Shown: positions 1 to 7,590 of the stretch, piece by piece
Numbering within the stretch: the first letter of the stretch is position 1
Layout: every line of letters begins with the position of its first letter
From: Bacillus sp. 7884-1
GTDB lineage: Bacteria; Bacillota; Bacilli; Bacillales; Cytobacillaceae
Direction: 5' to 3'
DNA length: 35,012 bases
Assembly (NCBI RefSeq): GCF_002272245.1
Contig: NZ_NPDD01000148.1
Location: 1 to 35,012, forward strand
Made by a program: the position numbers and the translations under genes
Notes under the pieces: model-generated
Databases searched by the model: none
Seen by the model: only the letters and a program-made list of their open reading frames with translations
What the model was told of the DNA's origin: nothing

Positions 1-466
1 AACGATTGGACCAATTAATAAGATTTTTATCAAGAGAAACAATTTCGCCAATTCTACATCCTGTTGAAAACATAAATTCAAATAATGCCTTTTCCAATGG
101 AGTAAAACACGCTTCCCTTAAATGTTCAATTTCTCTATCTGTCAAAAACTTTGGAATCCGTTTTCCTTGTTTAGGTTCTTTGATTTTGGCAGCTGGATTT
201 TTGGGTATATGCCCTTCCTCGTGTGACCAACGAAATATCGATTTAATGAATCGAATTCTGTGTGCCAAACTTGACGGCTTTAAGTGTTCACTGGATTTTG
301 CTAAATACCTTTTCAGTTGATCTGTCGTTAATGATCCAATTTCCACATCGTTAAAGTGTTGAATAAGTAGTTTAGATTGTAATCTATATGCTTTTAATGT
401 CTGTGGAGAAAATCCTTCAATTCTTTTATCCGATTCATATAATTCCCAGGCTTTTGCTAATAACAA
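1..466 (-). CDS. Tyrosine recombinase/integrase (XerC/D-like), 5' part only
   Basis: The minus strand encodes about 155 residues that run off the left edge of the window. The N-terminal ~90 residues look like the SAM-like core-binding domain of phage integrases (pattern 'SPQTLKAYRLQSKLLIQHF'). The start of the catalytic domain follows, with 'FMFSTGCRIGEIVSL', which carries the first catalytic Arg (about residue 146). The remaining catalytic residues (HxxR, Tyr) would lie outside. The start is TTG at 466-464, chosen because a perfect AAGGAGG (480-474) lies 7 nt upstream. The family performs site-specific strand exchange on DNA; whether this is a chromosomal Xer paralogue or a mobile-element integrase cannot be told from the fragment. 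The cut is a window edge, not evidence of a broken gene. Confidence 0.85.
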   Translation of the reverse strand, partial: MLLAKAWELYESDKRIEGFSPQTLKAYRLQSKLLIQHFNDVEIGSLTTDQLKRYLAKSSEHLKPSSLAHRIRFIKSIFRWSHEEGHIPKNPAAKIKEPKQGKRIPKFLTDREIEHLREACFTPLEKALFEFMFSTGCRIGEIVSLDKNLINWSNR

Positions 467-641
467 AATAATTCCTCCTTATCGGTAATATTAGAGGAAT
501 TATTGCCTTGATTATAGAAATGGAAACATTAGGTATTGATGTAAAGAAGCAGTTTAGTGCAAGAAGGAAACCCTTCGCTTCCAGTAGAATTTAATAATAG
601 GATTAACATTATAAACTTCAGTAAAATTGGGGCTGGTAAAG

Positions 642-1076
642 ATGAATTTCCTTCCGAATGAAAAAGAACTTTTCCTTGATGATTATATTGATGAACAGGA
701 GTTTGTTGAGATAATCTCCACTTTCTATAAGCAAGAAATTTTTATCTATGCAATAATTCCTGAATATGAAAAAGAGTTATTAAAAGAACTTTCAAAGGAC
801 TTTATAAAGGTTAAAGATGTTTCATTACCACGCACTTTCCCAAGGGAAATAGGATACTTAGGATATGTAAGAGATTGTCAAAAACAATTTATATATGAAT
901 TTTATTTACGGTCTACAACAATGGATTATTTAGTTTTTTCTGAGATTGATGTAACTGCACATTTGAATAAAATAGAAAAGCAAAACGTTGATATTTTTAA
1001 AATATTTGAATTGAATAAAGTTCCTCATATAACTATAGGTCCTGATAGTCAATGGCTAAATATCATTGAGTTTTAA
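642..1076 (+). CDS. Hypothetical acidic protein (144 aa)
   Basis: Unrecognised protein of about 144 residues, rich in Glu, Ile, Phe and Lys, with no signal peptide or membrane segment. Its C-terminal part ('KVPHITIGPDSQWLNIIEF') resembles that of small immunity-like or SMI1/DUF-type orphans in style only; I cannot assign a family. ATG 642 is preferred; a TTG at 627 in the same frame would add five residues but has no ribosome binding site. The Shine-Dalgarno before 642 is itself weak (GGGGCTGG). The gene stands alone, followed by a hairpin at 1125-1138. The very low GC matches its surroundings. It could be accessory DNA linked to the recombinase on the left, but that is inference. Confidence 0.6.
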   Translation: MNFLPNEKELFLDDYIDEQEFVEIISTFYKQEIFIYAIIPEYEKELLKELSKDFIKVKDVSLPRTFPREIGYLGYVRDCQKQFIYEFYLRSTTMDYLVFSEIDVTAHLNKIEKQNVDIFKIFELNKVPHITIGPDSQWLNIIEF

Positions 1077-1092
1077 AATAAAACCAGATTGA

Positions 1093-1305
1093 AGTAACGG
1101 GGTGCTTTACTTTTAGAACAGGATGCCATTTCGGTGGCTTTTTCTTATTGAACTAATTGGGCAGTTTAGTGGAAGAGTACATATTGATCTTTGTTCAGCA
1201 ATCGGGCCATTTAATTGAATAAGACTCTCGAACAAAATTAGAAATTTATATTAATGTTAGAATGGAGTTTGTGAAGGATTGTACTTAAACTAAAGCAGTT
1301 TAGTT
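1093..1305. repeat. Cluster of short palindromic elements (ACTAAAG...CTTTAGT family)
   Basis: Three imperfect copies of a short palindrome lie in the gene-free stretch 1077-1331. AGTAA/TTACT is at 1093-1111, ACTAA/TTAGT at 1152-1170 around GGGC, and AACTAAA/TTTAGTT at 1288-1305. A fourth, decayed relative (GGGC followed by TTTAATTGAATAAG) is near 1205-1226. The same core recurs at 4212-4243 and 4326-4343. Apart from these elements and two terminators, no gene is visible in this gap. Confidence 0.5.
1125..1145 (+). terminator. Weak rho-independent terminator after the 642-1076 gene
   Basis: GCCA (1125-1128) pairs with TGGC (1135-1138) around a six-base loop and is followed by TTTTTCTT. The stem is short, so efficiency is uncertain. 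Confidence 0.4.
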
Positions 1306-1331
1306 TAGTAAACCCTCAAGCTTATTCAACG

Positions 1332-1369
1332 AAAAAAACCATCCACTTTTGATAGTAAATAGAGGATGG
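1332..1369 (-). terminator. Rho-independent terminator downstream of the 1374-1829 gene
   Basis: Read on the minus strand, CCATCC (1369-1364) pairs with GGATGG (1344-1339), extended by CT/AG around an A-A mismatch. A run of seven T (1338-1332) follows. It ends the minus-strand membrane-protein gene whose stop codon is at 1374. Confidence 0.75.
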
Positions 1370-1373
1370 CTTT

Positions 1374-1829
1374 CTAAGGAATGTTATTTATGATTTCTCT
1401 AGTAATAAATCCAATGATTATTCCAGGAAAAACAAACAACATTGGGAGCCAAACAGGACCCAATAATACTCCAAATATCATTAAGTTCGAGGAAAAAATC
1501 AATCCAACAGTTACAAAAAATGCCGCAAACACATACGGAAGAAAAGAATAAGGATCTTTCCCTCCACCTGCATCTTTCACCGCATCCCACATGGAGAAAA
1601 AGTACAAACAAGGATAAAACATCAACCACTGATAATCAGCATGTTTTATGGCATCTCCAATTTCTCCATGAAAACTTAGAAGTATGACCTGATTAAAATT
1701 GGCTTGAACATTAATCAGAAATTCAAGTATCAATAAAACTGTGCCTTTAAAATACTTTCCGTTTAAATACTGCCCAAACCCAGGAAGTGCAATGCTCCAC
1801 ATTAGTTTTTCAAATGGACTCTTATTCAC
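1374..1829 (-). CDS. Small integral membrane protein, TM2-like N-terminus
   Basis: A protein of 151 residues with about four hydrophobic segments (roughly 8-40, 68-85, 92-112, 118-145). The N-terminal 'LPGFGQYLNGKYFKGTVLLI' has the small-residue/Gly-Tyr-Leu-Gly-Lys pattern seen in TM2-type membrane proteins, where two helices are joined by a short turn. Function unknown. The start is GTG at 1829-1827; its ribosome binding site is weak. It lies 29 nt downstream of the DUF3231 gene at 1859-2863 on the same strand and is followed by a terminator, so the two are probably co-transcribed. The family call is inference from the N-terminal pattern only. Confidence 0.7.
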   Translation of the reverse strand: MNKSPFEKLMWSIALPGFGQYLNGKYFKGTVLLILEFLINVQANFNQVILLSFHGEIGDAIKHADYQWLMFYPCLYFFSMWDAVKDAGGGKDPYSFLPYVFAAFFVTVGLIFSSNLMIFGVLLGPVWLPMLFVFPGIIIGFITREIINNIP

Positions 1830-1858
1830 TTATAAATACCCAAGAAACAGAGTTCTTA

Positions 1859-2863
1859 TTATATTTCTTTTGCAATTTCTTTTCTATTAGGAGCAAGTGG
1901 AGGCTGTTCTAACCATTTATTTTGTACCATAATATTAAACCATTTTTTTGTAACCATTAGATTTATTAGAATGACGCCTTCATAAGCCGTTACAAGGTCT
2001 GCTCGCATGGCTGATGCTAAACCTAATCCGTGATACGCCTGTGCAGCTTGGTACAAGAAACCAATATGATACATTATTAGCTTATCGGAAAAAGGAGAGT
2101 CCGTTGAAGTTGTCACTTCTGTTTCCCACGATTTAGGAGCTGGTAAATTATCCGTCTGCATGATTTTTGAAAAGGCTTTTATTTGTTGATCAGACGTTTT
2201 CTCAGAATCCTCTAAAAATTTTCTTACTTCTTTTGATTGAGCGACTTGACTAAATGCGATAGAAAGAGTTTTAGCCATAATACTCTTTTTTAGGTTGAAA
2301 GAAATACTTATGATTTCTGGCGCTGATAACATTCTACCCTTTCCGAAAAATCCATCTATGAAATCTTGGCTGGTAACATATTCGGGGTTTTTAGCTGGAT
2401 AAAATAAAGGGTCTCTCTGAAAACTTCCTTTCTCAAGCAATAAATCAATTGTTTGATGATACATTCTTTTCCCATCATTATCACACGAGTCGTAAAAATA
2501 CCGTAAATCCTCTCTTACAGAAACGCCCAATGAAGTGGAGTGTCCTAGTAAACCATGTAATGTCATGATATGTAAATAATTTAGGCAAAATATATCCGTG
2601 AACAACCTCTGTTTACCTTTAAAGAGGTCAGATTCAGTAAATCCAATTGGAACTGGAAACCCCTCATTTTCGATAAAAGTAACGATTTGTTGTTTTTGCT
2701 TTTCGAATGTCTTTATAGCATCCTCAAAAATGGCTTTAATTTGTTTATCCTCAATAATAGAGACCATATATCTATTTACAATATCAACGGCTGTTCCATT
2801 TACATACTCTCCCCACAAAGTTCCTATTTCGGAAGATGTGAGTTTTAATTTATCCTTTTCCAT
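1859..2863 (-). CDS. DUF3231 family protein (paralogue 1)
   Basis: A protein of 334 residues with the layout of the DUF3231 family of Firmicutes: two similar helical halves of about 165 residues. Each half begins with an aliphatic helix of the type 'SSEIGTLWGEYVNG' and contains a short Pro-rich loop before an Asp/Ser/Phe-rich turn ('PVPIGFTESDLF', and 'LPAPKSWETEVTTSTDSPF' with 'SDKLIMYH'). The C-terminus 'WLEQPPLAPNRKEIA' is nearly the same as in the neighbour at 3005-4033. Predicted to be all-helical and cytosolic, ferritin-like in architecture; no biochemical role is established to my knowledge. The start is fixed by AGAGGTGA eight or so bases before ATG 2863. Probably transcribed together with 1374-1829. 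Confidence 0.85.
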   Translation of the reverse strand: MEKDKLKLTSSEIGTLWGEYVNGTAVDIVNRYMVSIIEDKQIKAIFEDAIKTFEKQKQQIVTFIENEGFPVPIGFTESDLFKGKQRLFTDIFCLNYLHIMTLHGLLGHSTSLGVSVREDLRYFYDSCDNDGKRMYHQTIDLLLEKGSFQRDPLFYPAKNPEYVTSQDFIDGFFGKGRMLSAPEIISISFNLKKSIMAKTLSIAFSQVAQSKEVRKFLEDSEKTSDQQIKAFSKIMQTDNLPAPKSWETEVTTSTDSPFSDKLIMYHIGFLYQAAQAYHGLGLASAMRADLVTAYEGVILINLMVTKKWFNIMVQNKWLEQPPLAPNRKEIAKEI

Positions 2864-3004
2864 CTGGTCACCTCTTGGATATTATTTACCAATTCAGCAA
2901 GAGATATGAATTATTTATTGGAACTTTACTTAACACTAAGGTTATCGTTAATCTAGGAAAACAAATTTATCCAAAGCCATAATGCAATACTCCAAAGGAC
3001 TTTC

Positions 3005-4033
3005 TCAATTCGTCCTTCCCTTGACATGCATTTTGGCTAACTGATCTCGATCTGGTGCTTGTGGTGGTTGCTCTAGCCAACCGTTATCAATCATTATATT
3101 GGCTCCATCTTCTGCATAGTTTGCTATTTCCGCCATTAATCGAGGATAAAGAGCTCCTAAATCGCGTCTTGCACTTGTCCCAAAACTAGCTCCATAATGG
3201 CTAATTCCTATCGAAATTAACGCTGTTACATGGAACATCATCAGTTTATCGGAAAATGGGGCAACCGTTGAATCAGTTGCTTGAGCATCCCATTTACTAG
3301 CTGGAGGCAGGTGATCCTCACTTAATATGGAGCCGAAAATTTCAATATGTTTGGCTGAAATGTCTCTTCCTCTTATCATGTAGTTACGAACCTCTTGAGA
3401 CCTCGCCACTTGACTAAATCCCGTGAGCAGTGCTTGTCCTAATATATTGCGTATCATACTAAAATAGATATTCGATATTTCAATTGAATTAAGAGGTCTA
3501 CGCTTGCCAAACCAACCGGTTAAATAACTTTGTTTTTGAACGTATTGAACCTGTTTTGGTTTTGGAATATGAGGAGGTCTCGTATAACTTCCCTTTGATA
3601 ACAATACTTGTGTTGCTTGGTTAAATAGTTGCGTGTATTCAGTTAGACAGTTAGTGAAATATTGACATTGGTCTAATCGAGCAGAATTGGCAAGGGCCAT
3701 CCCAAATGCTTCGATTCCGAGTTTGCCCATGTTATGAATGTATGTTAGATAAAACGTATCTGTAAATAAAGGAGGAGCTTGTAAATTAAGATCGTCCTTT
3801 TCGTTAAATCCATCAGGAATCGGAAGTTGTTCTTCATTAAACATACTAGTTAATTGTTGAACATGTAATTGAGATAACTGTAAGGCAAATTCTAAAACGC
3901 TACGAATTTCTGTATCTTGAACGGTTGCTAGAGCATATTTAACGACACAAATGACCATAGTATCCTGTTGGTAAGCCGTCCAAAGATTTGCCATTTCTGC
4001 AGATGATAAATCAATATGATGTTCTGTTTTCAT
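3005..4033 (-). CDS. DUF3231 family protein (paralogue 2)
   Basis: A protein of 342 residues, the second of two adjacent DUF3231 genes. It keeps the same two-half organisation: 'SSAEMANLWTAYQQDT' at the N-terminus, 'LPIPDGFNEKDDLNL' in the first half, 'PASKWDAQATDSTVAPFSDK' in the second, and 'WLEQPPQAPDRDQLAK' at the C-terminus. Divergence from the neighbour is substantial, so the duplication is old or the genes were acquired separately. ATG 4033 is preceded by GGAGG at a normal distance. The 141-nt gap to the next gene holds no obvious terminator, so read-through into 1859-2863 is possible. No catalytic motif is recognisable. Confidence 0.85.
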   Translation of the reverse strand: MKTEHHIDLSSAEMANLWTAYQQDTMVICVVKYALATVQDTEIRSVLEFALQLSQLHVQQLTSMFNEEQLPIPDGFNEKDDLNLQAPPLFTDTFYLTYIHNMGKLGIEAFGMALANSARLDQCQYFTNCLTEYTQLFNQATQVLLSKGSYTRPPHIPKPKQVQYVQKQSYLTGWFGKRRPLNSIEISNIYFSMIRNILGQALLTGFSQVARSQEVRNYMIRGRDISAKHIEIFGSILSEDHLPPASKWDAQATDSTVAPFSDKLMMFHVTALISIGISHYGASFGTSARRDLGALYPRLMAEIANYAEDGANIMIDNGWLEQPPQAPDRDQLAKMHVKGRTN

Positions 4034-4211
4034 GGAAATTCCTCCATTTTTTATTCGCTAGTAATAATTTCTCCGATATCAAATTAAATATGTAATATTG
4101 GGCTGACTGATTGAGAGAAAACTGGCTTATGTTGGTTTAATTACAAAGCTACATCTAGAATAAGTTATAAGTTAATTGCTTCCACAATACCAGCTAATAT
4201 GAGCTTTTTGT

Positions 4212-4343
4212 TTATTCAAGAAAAGGGCGCTTTACTTGAATAAGAAAGCGTCTTTTTGATATGTCCCTACACATTGAGTGATTAGATTTTGTTAAGAAGA
4301 AAAGATTGTGAGTTTTTTCACTTAAACTAAAGGGTGCTTTAGT
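4212..4343. repeat. Two palindromic elements, one with mutually exclusive hairpins
   Basis: Within the gene-free stretch 4034-4490, TTATTCAAG (4212-4220) is perfectly complementary to CTTGAATAA (4235-4243). Inside and after it, GCGCTTT (4227-4233) pairs with AAAGCGT (4245-4251), which is followed by CTTTTT. The two stems interlock and cannot form together, like an anti-terminator/terminator pair. ACTAAAG (4326-4332) and CTTTAGT (4337-4343) form a further copy of the same family as at 1093-1305. No gene is visible in this gap. Confidence 0.55.
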
Positions 4344-4370
4344 CAAACAAGAAATAATAATAAATACACA

Positions 4371-4403
4371 AAAGAAACACCGTGCCAATTACGGTGTCTT
4401 TTT
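4371..4403 (-). terminator. Terminator downstream of trhA, possibly bidirectional
   Basis: ACACCGT (4377-4383) and ACGGTGT (4391-4397) form a perfect 7-bp stem with a 7-nt loop. On the minus strand it is followed by TTTCTTTTG, on the plus strand by CTTTTTG. It lies about 90 nt past the trhA stop codon; no plus-strand gene ends here, so its natural client is trhA. Confidence 0.6.
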
Positions 4404-4490
4404 GTGTGGGATTTAACCTTTATTTACCCAACTATTTAAGTTTTGTACTTCAAAACAGAATCCGTTACCTACAATTGGCGTTTTTCTATT

Positions 4491-5138
4491 TCATATAACA
4501 AAGTAAAATACACATAAAAAGTGAGACAAACTGCCAAGCATGATAAAGATGTGGAAAATCTCATGAAAGCCCATGTATTTGGATTGAAGAAATTTTGGCT
4601 TGGCCCCGTAAATAACTCCACCGATTGTATAAAAAATACCTCCAAGTACTAATAAAAATAACCCCATCGAATCCACGCTCCCTGCTAATGGCGAGAATAC
4701 AAATACAATCATCCAGCCCATAACAAGATACAATGCAGTAGAAATCCAGCGTGGACAATTAAACCAGACCATTTTAAAAACAACTCCACTTAATGCTACT
4801 GCTGCAATGATAGAGAATAGAATATTTCCGGTTGTTCCATTTAAACTAATAAAGCAAAAAGGCGTATAGGTACCGGCAATTAATATAAAAATCATCGAAT
4901 GATCAAGCCGCCTTAAAAAAGCAATCACATGATCTCTAGCTATTACCATATGGTAGGTGGCCGAAGCAGAATAAAGAAGTATCATGCTGACACCGAAAAT
5001 GATGACAGCAGTAATCGCCATCGTTGACGAGGTCGTACTCGACACTTTGATAACCATTGCAAGAAGCCCTACAAAAGATAACAGCGCTCCAGTCAAATGA
5101 GTCAGTCCATTAATTGGTTCCCGAATAAAATTACTCAT
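4491..5138 (-). CDS. trhA: Hemolysin III family (PAQR) membrane protein
   Basis: A protein of 215 residues with seven hydrophobic segments, the length and layout of bacterial HlyIII/TrhA proteins. Hallmarks are 'EPINGLTHLTGA' near the N-terminus, 'YSASATYH' (first His cluster), 'LDHSMIFILIAGTYTPF', and 'FHEIFHIFIMLGSLSHF' at the C-terminus. The conserved Ser, His and Asp residues in these motifs make the metal site of PAQR proteins. The family was named for a weak haemolytic phenotype; later work links it to membrane lipid/energy homeostasis. GGAGGG lies a normal distance before ATG 5138. Its promoter at 5183-5211 overlaps that of the divergent DUF1836 gene. Confidence 0.9.
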   Translation of the reverse strand: MSNFIREPINGLTHLTGALLSFVGLLAMVIKVSSTTSSTMAITAVIIFGVSMILLYSASATYHMVIARDHVIAFLRRLDHSMIFILIAGTYTPFCFISLNGTTGNILFSIIAAVALSGVVFKMVWFNCPRWISTALYLVMGWMIVFVFSPLAGSVDSMGLFLLVLGGIFYTIGGVIYGAKPKFLQSKYMGFHEIFHIFIMLGSLSHFLCVFYFVI

Positions 5139-5182
5139 AATTCCCTCCTGATTACAACATGTAGTTTTGATAACTACTTATA

Positions 5183-5211
5183 ATGATAATCGCAAAACAA
5201 CACCTAGTCAA
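5183..5211 (-). promoter_or_regulatory. Sigma-A-type promoter of trhA
   Basis: On the minus strand TTGACT (5211-5206) is followed after exactly 17 bp by TATCAT (5188-5183), five of six matches at each element. Transcription would start about 40 nt before the trhA ATG. Confidence 0.7.
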
Positions 5212-5233
5212 TGGATAATTGTTACGATATAAT
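5205..5233 (+). promoter_or_regulatory. Sigma-A-type promoter of the DUF1836 gene
   Basis: TAGTCA (5205-5210, four of six) is followed after 17 bp by a perfect TATAAT (5228-5233). Its -35 box is the same DNA as the trhA -35 box on the other strand, so the two divergent promoters should exclude each other. Confidence 0.6.
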
Positions 5234-5267
5234 GTTAACAGATAACACAATGATCGGAGTTAATAAT

Positions 5268-5858
5268 ATGGAAAAAATCAAAGAAATCCTCGAGGGCCTT
5301 GGACTGGAGTCAAATCTTAAACTAGATGAAATACCAAATATTGATTTATATATGGATCAGGTCATTCAGTTATTTGAAAATAAATTTGCGGATTCAAAAC
5401 GTAATGACGAGGAAAAGATTCTTACGAAAACAATGATCAATAACTATGCAAAAGGGAAGCTTATTTTTCCGATAAAAAATAAGAAGTACTCAAAAGAGCA
5501 TTTGATTTTGATGAGTTTAATCTATCAATTAAAAGGGGCTCTTTCTATTAACGATATTCAGACAACGCTGGATGGGATAAATAAAAGGATAATAAAAGAA
5601 GATATAGAGCTAGATTCTTTTTACAATAGTTATTTAAACCTTTCGAAAAAAAATGTTGCTGATTTTAATGAGGATATTAATGAGCGGGTAATGGATGTTA
5701 ATAAAGAAGTATCAAAAATGGAAGATCGAAACGCTCCCTACCTCGAGCAGGTACTTATGATTTCTTCGCTCGTTCACATGAGTAGTTTATACCGAAAAGT
5801 AGCAGAAAAACTGGTTGACGAGATTGTAGTTGAAAAAGAAGGAAAGCGTCATAAATGA
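5268..5858 (+). CDS. DUF1836 domain protein
   Basis: A protein of about 196 residues with the DUF1836 signature: 'IPNIDLYMDQVIQLFE' near residue 25, 'ILTKTMINNYAKGKLI' around 50, and 'KKYSKEHLILMSLIYQLKGA' around 75. The last segments resemble the helix-turn-helix of MerR-like DNA-binding domains, so a regulatory role is plausible but unproven. ATG 5268 is chosen because CGGAG (5255-5259) lies 8 nt before it. Frames extend upstream to 5211, but that would overlap the promoter. It is divergent from trhA; its last 10 nt overlap the end of the convergent gene at 5849-7426. Confidence 0.85.
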   Translation: MEKIKEILEGLGLESNLKLDEIPNIDLYMDQVIQLFENKFADSKRNDEEKILTKTMINNYAKGKLIFPIKNKKYSKEHLILMSLIYQLKGALSINDIQTTLDGINKRIIKEDIELDSFYNSYLNLSKKNVADFNEDINERVMDVNKEVSKMEDRNAPYLEQVLMISSLVHMSSLYRKVAEKLVDEIVVEKEGKRHK

Positions 5859-5873
5859 TATGACGCTTTTTCT
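5843..5873. terminator. Bidirectional terminator containing both convergent stop codons
   Basis: AAAGCGTCATA (5843-5853) and TATGACGCTTT (5859-5869) form a perfect 11-bp stem around a 5-nt loop. The plus-strand T tail is TTTTTCTC. The TGA of the DUF1836 gene (5856-5858) overlaps the loop, and the TGA of the minus-strand gene (5851-5849) lies in the stem. The minus-strand tail is less T-rich. Confidence 0.75.
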
Positions 5874-7426
5874 CGTTCATTCACTTGTAGTACGTGAATA
5901 TCTTCTACATCTTTACCTATATCAATTGCCTTTACGGCAGAGGCAAAAACCTCAACATTATTTATAGAGACAGAATCAGCCCGATTTTCTCCTCCGTAAA
6001 CTTTTATATCTGCACTGGCACTTTTAAAACCCTTTAGTGAAATATTATTTAATACCACATTCCTAGCTCGGTACTGTACGGCGATAACGGGGTTCCCTTT
6101 ATAATCGTAATCCGGGTCGCCAATCAATGTGAAATGGTTGATCACGACATTTTTATATGCAGACACAACCAATCCACGTGGTGTCGAATCTTTATATAGT
6201 TCAGTAAAAACAGGATTAATGGCTGCAAGATTTATAGCATAAATATTGAATGCCGACCTTGATTCTGTATCTGTACTTTTGTGGTGTCCGATATGGCGGA
6301 AATTATAGGCTCGATTATCATTTACAGATATATGTCCAACGATTTGAATATTTGAGGCAGCTGACGAATTCTGATGGGCTTTTACTTCAATACCTCCAAA
6401 GCATCTGGCCGAAGAATTATTAACCAAAAGCACATTCCTTGAACCATCATCGACTTCAAACCCATTAGAATTTGAAATACCCTTCTGATGAGCACGACCG
6501 CTCGGGTCACACATATGTGAATTTGATATAAAAATATAGTCGCTATGATGGGTCGTTATCCCGTCATCTCCAAAACCATAACCAGTTAAACCATCCAGCC
6601 AAACATATTTACTCCCGCCTCGAGCACGGAATCCATCACCAGCATAATTGTATAAAGTTGAGGAAATATCAAAGCAATGGAGCCCAGGATTGATCGCTTC
6701 AACATCCTTCACCCAGCCATAAGTGACATTCGCATACGTTAAACAACTTGAATGATTACCCCAGGTACTTGTCTTTTTTACAGTCCCGAGTCTTTCGACA
6801 TTCCAATCAAGCGTCATTCCCTGAACGAACAAATGATGATTTCCTTTCCAATGATTTGCATTAGTAATTAATTGAGTTCCTTTTGGAGCATTGTCATGCA
6901 GTTTAATCGTTGTTTTGTCTTTTCCAGCCCCTGCGAGATAGGTCCAAGATGGCAAGCGAATCCCTTTCGTAATAAAGATACCCTCTGGAACGTTTACCTT
7001 AACAAATCCGTTTCCAATCGCTCTTTTAAAAGCAGCTGTGTTATCTGTTTTTCCATCCCCAACCCCGCCATAATCTTCTATATTTACCTCTCGGGTAATT
7101 CTACATATTAAGTTTTCGTACTCGTCATCCAGTTTCGGCCTCCATGCAGGATGCACATTCCTTTTAGAATCGACGTAAATCTGTGTAGGCTCCAAAATGT
7201 TATAGGGCTTGGCGAATAATCGAAACAGTCTCTCTATTATCTTTTTCGAAAATGGAACTTTGATTGGTGTCCTGTTGAATGGAGGTACAGGCTTATTCTC
7301 ACGGCATTGATGAAATAGCTGTTCTGTCTCTGTTATGGATTTTCTTATATCAAGATGTTTTCCGGTAATTTCTAAAAGCAATTCCCCATTTTCTCTCGGG
7401 TCATGGAATTTATTGAAATTCATCAT
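5849..7426 (-). CDS. Right-handed beta-helix protein, pectate-lyase/GH28-like
   Basis: A protein of 525 residues. At residues 115-136 it has 'NIEDYGGVGDGKTDNTAAF', the entry motif of the pectate-lyase superfamily (Pfam 'Pectate_lyase_3') that starts a right-handed beta-helix. The rest shows the helix's repetitive short strands ending in Asn/Asp/Gly ('NVVLNNISLKGFKS', 'SVSINNVEVFAS'). Such folds bind or cleave polysaccharides. The first 110 residues are charged and contain no signal peptide, so either the protein is cytosolic or it is released by another route. Asp-Asp pairs typical of GH28 catalysis are suggested by 'GDDGITTHHSD' around residue 295 but this is not decisive. GGAG lies 9 nt before ATG 7426; a second ATG follows directly. 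No cell-wall or secretion genes are adjacent. Confidence 0.8.
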   Translation of the reverse strand: MMNFNKFHDPRENGELLLEITGKHLDIRKSITETEQLFHQCRENKPVPPFNRTPIKVPFSKKIIERLFRLFAKPYNILEPTQIYVDSKRNVHPAWRPKLDDEYENLICRITREVNIEDYGGVGDGKTDNTAAFKRAIGNGFVKVNVPEGIFITKGIRLPSWTYLAGAGKDKTTIKLHDNAPKGTQLITNANHWKGNHHLFVQGMTLDWNVERLGTVKKTSTWGNHSSCLTYANVTYGWVKDVEAINPGLHCFDISSTLYNYAGDGFRARGGSKYVWLDGLTGYGFGDDGITTHHSDYIFISNSHMCDPSGRAHQKGISNSNGFEVDDGSRNVLLVNNSSARCFGGIEVKAHQNSSAASNIQIVGHISVNDNRAYNFRHIGHHKSTDTESRSAFNIYAINLAAINPVFTELYKDSTPRGLVVSAYKNVVINHFTLIGDPDYDYKGNPVIAVQYRARNVVLNNISLKGFKSASADIKVYGGENRADSVSINNVEVFASAVKAIDIGKDVEDIHVLQVNEREKASYHL

Positions 7427-7590
7427 TCTTCTTCACTCCAAGAAAAAAACATTAATAAAACTATTATTGCCGATTAGTAGGAAAAGCTCTAGTAAAAGAG
7501 GAAAACTGAATTTTTTGCGAACATTAGAGGTTAGGCTTAGGTATATAGAATACATACTGTGAACGTTACTTAACTTCCTTTCCTATTTTT

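Noticed and set aside
6..320. Plus-strand open frame of 104 codons at the left edge
   Set aside because: It is the reverse of the recombinase gene, which has a clear ribosome binding site and family motifs.
5175..5195. Fur-box-like TATAATGATAATC upstream of trhA
   Set aside because: Two hexamers of the Fur motif match, but the third does not, and the bases are explained by the trhA -10 region.
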